From Bacteroidales bacterium UBA1800 (GTDB taxonomy: Bacteria; Bacteroidota; Bacteroidia; Bacteroidales; VadinHA17), in assembly GCA_002319915.1 (NCBI GenBank), contig DCFQ01000010.1:1702-11560 (forward strand): DNA of 9,859 bases. Direction: 5' to 3'. A program made the translations under genes and the position numbers. Shown in pieces: positions 4,988 through 9,859 of this stretch (within the stretch, counting starts at the first letter, position 1; each line of letters starts with the position of its first letter). The notes beneath the pieces are model-generated. The model saw nothing but the letters and a program-made list of their open reading frames with translations, had not been told where the DNA came from and made no database searches.

Positions 4988-7717
4988 ATGCCAGCCGGAC
5001 TGACAAAGAAAATATTGGGGACCGGATTTGCCATGATCCTGTCGTGCCTGGTTTTATTCCCCCAGCAGGACGGCACCGGGAAATTCCTGTCAGCCGAACA
5101 GCTTGCTGATACATTGCAGAAAAGGTACCAGATCAGCATCTTCTACAAGTCCGGATGGTTGGGGGACAAAACTTTCGATCCATCGATTTTGAAGCTGCCG
5201 TTCGAAGAAATGATCCGCCGGGTCGAAGCTGTTGCAGGCATGTCACTGGTTTCACCTGATTCTGTTTCATATATATTCATTCCTGTCAGTCCTGTAATGG
5301 CGCCTCAGGGTGAGCAGGAAGTTTCCGGGCCCGTAGTTGTAGGTGACAAAAACTCCTCCAGTAAAAATGCGGTTTCGGTACTGAGCGGAAAGATCTTAAA
5401 CGGGATCAGCGGGGCTCCTTTGAGCGGAGCATACATAATTGCCGGCAAGCAGAACTTCGGCGCACACTCTGATGATAAAGGGAATTATAGTATCGAAGCA
5501 AAACCCGGCGACTATACTTTAAGGATCTCATTCCTGGGCTTTGAGGAGCAAGTCGTGAAGATCAGGTTGACCGGCAGCGGTTCACTGGATTTTAAATTAT
5601 ATGAGAAAGCCGTAAGACTGCCTGAGGTGAGAATACCCTCCGACAGGGCCGGGTCAGATGCAGCCGGGATCAGTACGGGGATGATAAAGCTGGGCCTCAA
5701 GGATATAAGGGAGCTGCCGGTCTCACTGGCGGGCATCGATATAATTAAAAGTCTGACGATGAGACCCGGCGTACAGACTGTCGGTGAGTTCGGCTCCGGG
5801 TTCAACGTCCGTGGCGGAAGCGCCGACCAGAACCTGATCCTCCTGGAAGATGTCCCGCTGTTCAATTCGTCGCACCTCTTTGGGCTTATTTCGGCTGTCA
5901 GTTCTGTGGGTATTTCGGATGTCAGGCTGCTGAAGGCAGGGATCCCGGCGAACTACGGGGAACGTGCATCATCCGTGATGGATATACGTATGGGGACAGG
6001 TGAGGCTGACAAAACTAAGGTTACAGGAGATATAGGATTGATCAACAGCTCATTATGTCTTGAAACTCCTCTTCCCGGCAAGCATGCCTCACTTCTTATC
6101 GGGGCAAGAGGTTCTTATACAAACTGGCTGTTGCATTCGATTGATAACATCGATCTTATGAACAGTTCCGCATATTTTTACGATGCAAATGCCATGATAT
6201 CCTTAAACCCGGGCTCCAGGGACAAGCTCACTATTTTCGGTTACATAAGCTTCGACAGGTTTGCACATGCCGGAAGCAACAATGCAGGAGCCGGTATAAA
6301 CACAGACTATCAGTATATGAACCTGCTCGGGTCAGTCAGATGGAAGCACACCTTCAGGGATAATCTCACTTTTGATGCCGTTGCAGGCATAAGCAATTAC
6401 CGGTTCCGGGTATCAGAGTCTGACACTTCAAGGCAATGGGAAGCATACAGGATCAATTCTTCAATCCTTTACAGGAACGCCAGGTGGAATTTTTCATGGC
6501 GCCCGGCAGGGAATCACAGGATTGATTTCGGAATTGCAGGGATCCTGTATGATATCAATCCGGGAAGGCTGGCCGGCCTTTACCAGGAATCGGTGATCAG
6601 GAAGGTTCAGCTCAATCCTGAGAGGGCAGTCGAGAGCGCAGTGTACATTACCGATAAGCTGGAAGTGAATTCACTGATCAGTGTGGAACTGGGGATGCGG
6701 TACACATTGTACTGCCTGCTTGGCCCCTCAAAGGTCAATGTTTATGAGACCGGTGTATCACGAACCCCGGGATCCATAACCGATTCCGTAATGTATGGCA
6801 GGAACAGGCCGGTCTGCAGCTATTCGGGGCTGGAACCCAGGCTCTCGGTACGATTCCTGATCTCATCCGGCAAATCGCTGAAAATAAGCTATAACCGGAT
6901 CCATCAGTATGTAAATCTTATCTCAAACACAGCAGTCCCGGCGCCGACTGATGTCTGGAAGCTCAGCTCACCCGGTCTCAGGCCGCTGACCAGCGACCAG
7001 GTGGCGGCAGGATTCTACTGGGATATTAACGATGGGGCATTTGAAACTTCTGCAGAGCTCTACTACAAAAAGCTCACAAACGGAATTGATTACAAGAACG
7101 GCACACAGATCCTCCTTAATCCATACCTCGAGGCTGATCTTGTCAACCTGAAAGGGAGGAATTACGGGCTCGAGCTGAATGTAAAGAAGAACTCCGGGAG
7201 GCTCACAGGCTGGGCTGGGTTGACTTTGGCCCGGTCTGTTGAACAGACAAAGGGGCGATTCCCCGAGGACAGGATCAATAATGACCATCCATTCTCTTCC
7301 GATTCCGACAGGCCTGTAAGCCTTGTCATCAATGCAAATTATCACAGCTCAAGGCGATGGCGCTTTGGCGGCACTCTCAATTACAGTACGGGGCGGCCTG
7401 TCACACTTCCTGAGCTGAAATTCGATCACCAGGGTTACCAGGTAGTATATTTTTCCAACAGGAACAAGTACAGGCTTCCCGATTATCACCGCCTCGATCT
7501 TTCACTTACGCTGGATGAGTCGCTGGTACTCAGGAAGAAGATCAAAGGCCGATGGACGCTCTCGGTCATCAATGTCTATGGCAGGAAAAACGCTTATTCA
7601 GTCTTTTACAGGAAGGAGGCTGACAGTGTCTCTTCAGGGGAAAGCAGCTACGGCACATATATGCTGTATATTATCGGCCGGCCTTTCCCGACCCTTACCT
7701 ATAATTTCTCGTTTTAG
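4988..7717 (+). CDS. TonB-dependent outer-membrane receptor with N-terminal STN and carboxypeptidase-regulatory-like domains
   Basis: The predicted protein has 909 residues. The ATG at 4988 opens a signal peptide (TKK, then a hydrophobic run to about residue 24). Residues about 33-99 resemble an STN (secretin/TonB short N-terminal) domain (FLSAEQLADTLQKRY, ending SYIFIP). After a polar linker, residues about 131-205 form a CarboxypepD-regulatory-like domain (GKILNGISGAPLSGAYI, DDKGNYSI, LRISFLGFEEQ). Residues about 235-338 form the plug (MRPGVQTVGEFGSGFNVRGG, NLILLEDVPLFNSSHLFG, LLKAGIPANYGERASSVMDI). The rest is a 22-strand-type barrel ending in TLTYNFSF with a terminal Phe, as expected for BAM-assembled porins. 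It imports an unknown ligand across the outer membrane using TonB energy. The STN domain usually touches a FecR-type anti-sigma factor, but none is encoded here. It is followed after one base by a DUF4249 lipoprotein gene, so the two form an operon. It is not a SusC/SusD pair. Confidence 0.94.
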   Translation: MPAGLTKKILGTGFAMILSCLVLFPQQDGTGKFLSAEQLADTLQKRYQISIFYKSGWLGDKTFDPSILKLPFEEMIRRVEAVAGMSLVSPDSVSYIFIPVSPVMAPQGEQEVSGPVVVGDKNSSSKNAVSVLSGKILNGISGAPLSGAYIIAGKQNFGAHSDDKGNYSIEAKPGDYTLRISFLGFEEQVVKIRLTGSGSLDFKLYEKAVRLPEVRIPSDRAGSDAAGISTGMIKLGLKDIRELPVSLAGIDIIKSLTMRPGVQTVGEFGSGFNVRGGSADQNLILLEDVPLFNSSHLFGLISAVSSVGISDVRLLKAGIPANYGERASSVMDIRMGTGEADKTKVTGDIGLINSSLCLETPLPGKHASLLIGARGSYTNWLLHSIDNIDLMNSSAYFYDANAMISLNPGSRDKLTIFGYISFDRFAHAGSNNAGAGINTDYQYMNLLGSVRWKHTFRDNLTFDAVAGISNYRFRVSESDTSRQWEAYRINSSILYRNARWNFSWRPAGNHRIDFGIAGILYDINPGRLAGLYQESVIRKVQLNPERAVESAVYITDKLEVNSLISVELGMRYTLYCLLGPSKVNVYETGVSRTPGSITDSVMYGRNRPVCSYSGLEPRLSVRFLISSGKSLKISYNRIHQYVNLISNTAVPAPTDVWKLSSPGLRPLTSDQVAAGFYWDINDGAFETSAELYYKKLTNGIDYKNGTQILLNPYLEADLVNLKGRNYGLELNVKKNSGRLTGWAGLTLARSVEQTKGRFPEDRINNDHPFSSDSDRPVSLVINANYHSSRRWRFGGTLNYSTGRPVTLPELKFDHQGYQVVYFSNRNKYRLPDYHRLDLSLTLDESLVLRKKIKGRWTLSVINVYGRKNAYSVFYRKEADSVSSGESSYGTYMLYIIGRPFPTLTYNFSF

Positions 7718-7718
7718 C

Positions 7719-8888
7719 ATGAAACGGCCTGTAATAATTATATCTATTCTGATCCCACTTGCAACGGCATGCTACAAACCATACGAGGTAAAGGTCGCAA
7801 CAGGTGAGAAAGTCCTGGTTGTGGACGGACTGGTTACGGACCAGGCTGACACGGGTGTTGTGGTTCTTTCCTTTGCCCGGCCATTCAATTCAAATGAATC
7901 AAATATCCCCGTTAGCGGTGCCAGTGTTTATGTGACAGATACCCTTGGCAATTCCTTCATTTTCAGGGAAGCAGGGGAGGGGGATTACAGGTCCGCCCCG
8001 CTGGAATTCAAAGGCATTCCGGGGCGGAGCTATACTCTCCACATTATCACCCCCGACGGAGATGAGTATGAATCAGACCCGCAGAAGCTATTGCCCGGAA
8101 CCAGCCCCGACAGCATCTATGCCGAGTTCAGCACACAGGAGGAGCCTGATGAACTGACCGGTCAAAGGGTGACCACCCTGGGGGCGGCAGTACTTGCTGA
8201 TCTGGGTAGCTCCGCCGGTGACCGGGCCGGATTCAGGTTCGCATCAAAACTGGTAAGGCAGTACTCCTACTCGCTCTATCCAAGGCTGAATTTCAACACA
8301 AACCTTGCCTTTGACTTTTACTGCTGGCAGACGATCATCCCAAATCCGGATATCAACCTCACAAATGAAATTTATTCCGTGAACCCGTCGCCAGTTAAAA
8401 AGCACCCGGTCTGTTTCCTTGATGACGATGTTTATTTTAATGCCCTGATGTATGGGCTCGATATGAATATGGCAGACACCACTGCCATTAAAATTTCATT
8501 CGGCAAACAGAGGTTTTACATCGAGAGGCGCATACTTTACCTGAACCTCTACACCCTTAACAATGAAACATATGCCTATTATAAGGAAATGGATGACCAG
8601 ATGCAATCGAGAGACAGGCTGTTTGATCCGGTGGCAGCCAGGATCAAAGGGAACATCAGGTGCATATCGGATCCCGGGAAGAAGGCGCTCGGTTTTTTCG
8701 AAGCCTCCTCTGTCTCCAATTCGGCTTATGTGGTCGTCTTTGGTGATCCCGACAACTCTCAGCCTATACTGATCAGGACCCCGTACATTCTGCCCCCGGA
8801 GCCGACAGGCTGCAGGATCAACAGGTTCGGGAGCCCACACCAGGGACACAATATTCCGGCATTCTGGATCTTCGGTATCAGCCAGTGA
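7719..8888 (+). CDS. DUF4249 lipoprotein, partner of the upstream TonB-dependent receptor
   Basis: The predicted protein has 389 residues. The ATG at 7719 is preferred although the frame is open back to 7515: it opens a lipoprotein signal peptide (MKRPVIIISILIPLATAC, lipid-modified Cys18) and lies one base after the receptor stop, so it is probably translationally coupled. The mature part starts YKPYEV and shows the DUF4249 pattern: an early beta-rich Ig-like segment (VLVVDGLVTDQADTGVVVLSF, ASVYVTDTLGNSF, PGRSYTLHI), then YSVNPSPVKKHPV and a late helix (TYAYYKEMDDQM). The family is known mainly as receptor-adjacent outer-membrane lipoproteins in Bacteroidota with no established biochemical role; a SusD-like ligand-capture or lid function is only inference. 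The C-terminus (TGCRINRFGSPHQ to PAFWIFGISQ) seems a variant of the cysteine-containing, FW-ending tail I associate with the family. Confidence 0.87.
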   Translation: MKRPVIIISILIPLATACYKPYEVKVATGEKVLVVDGLVTDQADTGVVVLSFARPFNSNESNIPVSGASVYVTDTLGNSFIFREAGEGDYRSAPLEFKGIPGRSYTLHIITPDGDEYESDPQKLLPGTSPDSIYAEFSTQEEPDELTGQRVTTLGAAVLADLGSSAGDRAGFRFASKLVRQYSYSLYPRLNFNTNLAFDFYCWQTIIPNPDINLTNEIYSVNPSPVKKHPVCFLDDDVYFNALMYGLDMNMADTTAIKISFGKQRFYIERRILYLNLYTLNNETYAYYKEMDDQMQSRDRLFDPVAARIKGNIRCISDPGKKALGFFEASSVSNSAYVVVFGDPDNSQPILIRTPYILPPEPTGCRINRFGSPHQGHNIPAFWIFGISQ

Positions 8889-8893
8889 AGCAG

Positions 8894-9691
8894 TTAATCC
8901 AGCTTTATTATTTCGCCGGGCAGGTTCCTGTCTAGGACCGAAATCCGCTGCCGGTCATTAAGCACAATGCCTTTAAGCGACAGAGTCTTGTGCAAAGTAT
9001 TAAGGGCAGTCTCAGGTGTGTTGTTGTTCCTGCTGAGATGCGCCAGGTAGACATCCTTCAGATTATCAGTGAAGTTATCCGCCAGGAATGCGGAAGTCTG
9101 ATGATTGCCCAGGTGGCCGTGATCTGACCTTATCCGGGCCTTAAGGAAATGAGGGTACATTCCATTTGCCAGCATTTCCTCGTCATAATTTGATTCAATC
9201 ACCAGGTAATTGGCTGCTTTAATGTAAGCTGCAGACGTTTCGCAGATATGTCCCAGGTCGGTTGCAAAGGTTATTCGCTTTCCTCCGAAGCTGATATGGA
9301 ACCCGATCGTTTCCGGCGCATCATGGCAGACCGGGAATGCCTCGATGTCAAATCCTGCCAGGTGGAATTTCTTTTTTACCGGGATCTCCCGGATGCAGTC
9401 GTGCGGGATCGTCCTGCAATAACCCGGAATGCTTTTCCAGATCGCACGGGTCGTGAATACAGGCAGGCAGTTCTTTCTGATCAGCACCTCAAGCCCCTTG
9501 ATATGATCCGTATGATTATGGGTTATTAGAACCCCCATGATCACATTCATCGGGATACCCCTGGATTGCAGGAATTTGCGGATTGAGGTCGCCGAGATCC
9601 CCGCATCTATGAGGATCCCGTGAAATTCATTTCCCAGGTAATAGCAGTTACCGCTACTACCGCTGCTGAGGCTGCAAAAAAACAGGTCCAT
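8894..9691 (-). CDS. YycJ/WalJ-type metallo-beta-lactamase-fold hydrolase
   Basis: The predicted protein has 265 residues, typical for this family, and is cytoplasmic with no signal peptide. It begins MDLFFCSLSSGSSGNCYYL, the characteristic SSGSSGN opening, which fixes the ATG at 9691. The metal ligands of the fold are present: Asp29 (LIDAG), the HxHxDH motif HNHTDH (58-63), His123 (CHD), Asp145 (ATDLG) and His218 (AHLS), plus ESNYD (166-170) and the family-typical SDHGHLGN (189-196) and NNNTPE (222-227). It likely binds two metal ions. YycJ-family proteins have been proposed to be DNA nucleases or phosphodiesterases linked to mismatch repair in Firmicutes; the substrate in Bacteroidota is uncertain. 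The gene converges on the DUF4249 gene with only five bases between the stops and no hairpin, so transcripts from the two directions probably overlap. Confidence 0.92.
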   Translation of the reverse strand: MDLFFCSLSSGSSGNCYYLGNEFHGILIDAGISATSIRKFLQSRGIPMNVIMGVLITHNHTDHIKGLEVLIRKNCLPVFTTRAIWKSIPGYCRTIPHDCIREIPVKKKFHLAGFDIEAFPVCHDAPETIGFHISFGGKRITFATDLGHICETSAAYIKAANYLVIESNYDEEMLANGMYPHFLKARIRSDHGHLGNHQTSAFLADNFTDNLKDVYLAHLSRNNNTPETALNTLHKTLSLKGIVLNDRQRISVLDRNLPGEIIKLD

Positions 9692-9712
9692 TCAAACTTT
9701 GCTGATACGGGC

Positions 9713-9720
9713 CAAAGTTA
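9713..9720 (-). promoter_or_regulatory. Candidate -7 box for the metallo-beta-lactamase-fold gene
   Basis: Read on the minus strand, TAACTTTG is a perfect match to the Bacteroidota -7 consensus TAnnTTTG and ends 21 bases before the ATG. No TTG lies 19-21 bases upstream; the region there is GGCCC. The implied leader is very short, about 10-15 bases, and there is no Shine-Dalgarno site, which is common in this phylum. Confidence 0.4.
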
Positions 9721-9753
9721 AATAAAGTATGATTAAGGGCCATGGCCTTTCCT

Positions 9754-9783
9754 GCACCAGCCATCCTGACCGAAGGCCGGTGC
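9754..9783. other. Nine-base-pair hairpin upstream of the metallo-beta-lactamase-fold gene
   Basis: GCACCAGCC (9754-9762) pairs with GGCCGGTGC (9775-9783) around a 12-base loop, with one G.T-type wobble. A perfect 10-base palindrome GGCCATGGCC lies close by at 9739-9748, between this hairpin and the -7 box. There is no T-tract on either strand. It might end an upstream transcript that lies outside the window, or be a regulatory structure. The remainder of 9692-9859 shows nothing I can support. Confidence 0.3.
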
Positions 9784-9859
9784 TGGGAAAACTCGCGGAG
9801 CATGTGATCTCCCTAATCAAAGAGGGAATCCAGCTTCTGATATGCTGAATGCATCGTTT

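Noticed and set aside
7515..7718. Earlier start for the DUF4249 protein inside the receptor gene
   Set aside because: It would overlap the receptor by 200 bases and bury the lipoprotein signal peptide; the ATG at 7719 gives a proper lipobox.
9692..9859. Minus-strand gene end at the right edge (frames ending at 9813 or 9817, or open to 9692)
   Set aside because: All three minus-strand frames look acceptable over this short stretch, so no frame can be chosen. One ends in a plausible helix (AYQKLDSLFD) at 9813, but 14 codons are not enough to call a gene.

Overview
The window looks like chromosomal DNA from a member of the Bacteroidota, probably Bacteroidales or a close relative. The evidence is an STN/carboxypeptidase-regulatory/plug/barrel TonB-dependent receptor directly followed by a DUF4249 lipoprotein, secreted DUF4434-type and DUF1080-type proteins, very few Shine-Dalgarno sites, and promoter-like sequences of the TTG-N20-TAnnTTTG kind. 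Composition is moderate, with no abrupt shift inside the genes. No rRNA, tRNA, CRISPR array, transposase or integrase is visible.

Layout from left to right. Positions 1-507 hold no convincing gene. They carry a degenerate 8-bp-period tandem repeat (about 10-90), then copy A of a dispersed, hairpin-rich repeat (about 84-427), then a candidate promoter. Gene 1 (508-2025, +) encodes a secreted DUF4434-like glycosidase-type barrel with a C-terminal discoidin/CBM-like domain. Converging on it with 19 bp between the stops is gene 2 (2045-2659, -), a secreted DUF1080-type (PF06439) protein. Positions 2660-3322 are again gene-free. They hold a gene 2 promoter and copy B of the same repeat in opposite orientation (about 2727-3237), enlarged by an extra module. 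Gene 3 (3323-4873, +) is a secreted type-B carboxylesterase. Gene 4 (4988-7717, +) is the TonB-dependent receptor, and gene 5 (7719-8888, +) is its DUF4249 lipoprotein partner, one base downstream. Gene 6 (8894-9691, -) is a YycJ/WalJ-type metallo-beta-lactamase-fold hydrolase converging on gene 5 with five bases between. The last 168 bases hold a candidate -7 box and a hairpin but no supported gene.

The proteins of genes 1-5 all carry export signals, which suits a cell-surface or periplasmic nutrient-acquisition role: genes 1 and 2 probably act on carbohydrates, gene 3 on esters, and genes 4-5 form an outer-membrane uptake pair of unknown substrate. No pathway can be assigned from sequence alone. 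Gene 6 is a housekeeping-type gene and probably unrelated to its neighbours.

The most unusual content is non-coding. Two inverted copies of a roughly 283-nt core (about 89% identical by hand alignment, with 127 of 130 matching in the best stretch) bracket the gene 1/gene 2 pair. Each copy contains compact hairpins and is bordered by degenerate octanucleotide arrays. Copy B also has an extra hairpin module of about 160 bp whose ends lie in octamer arrays.
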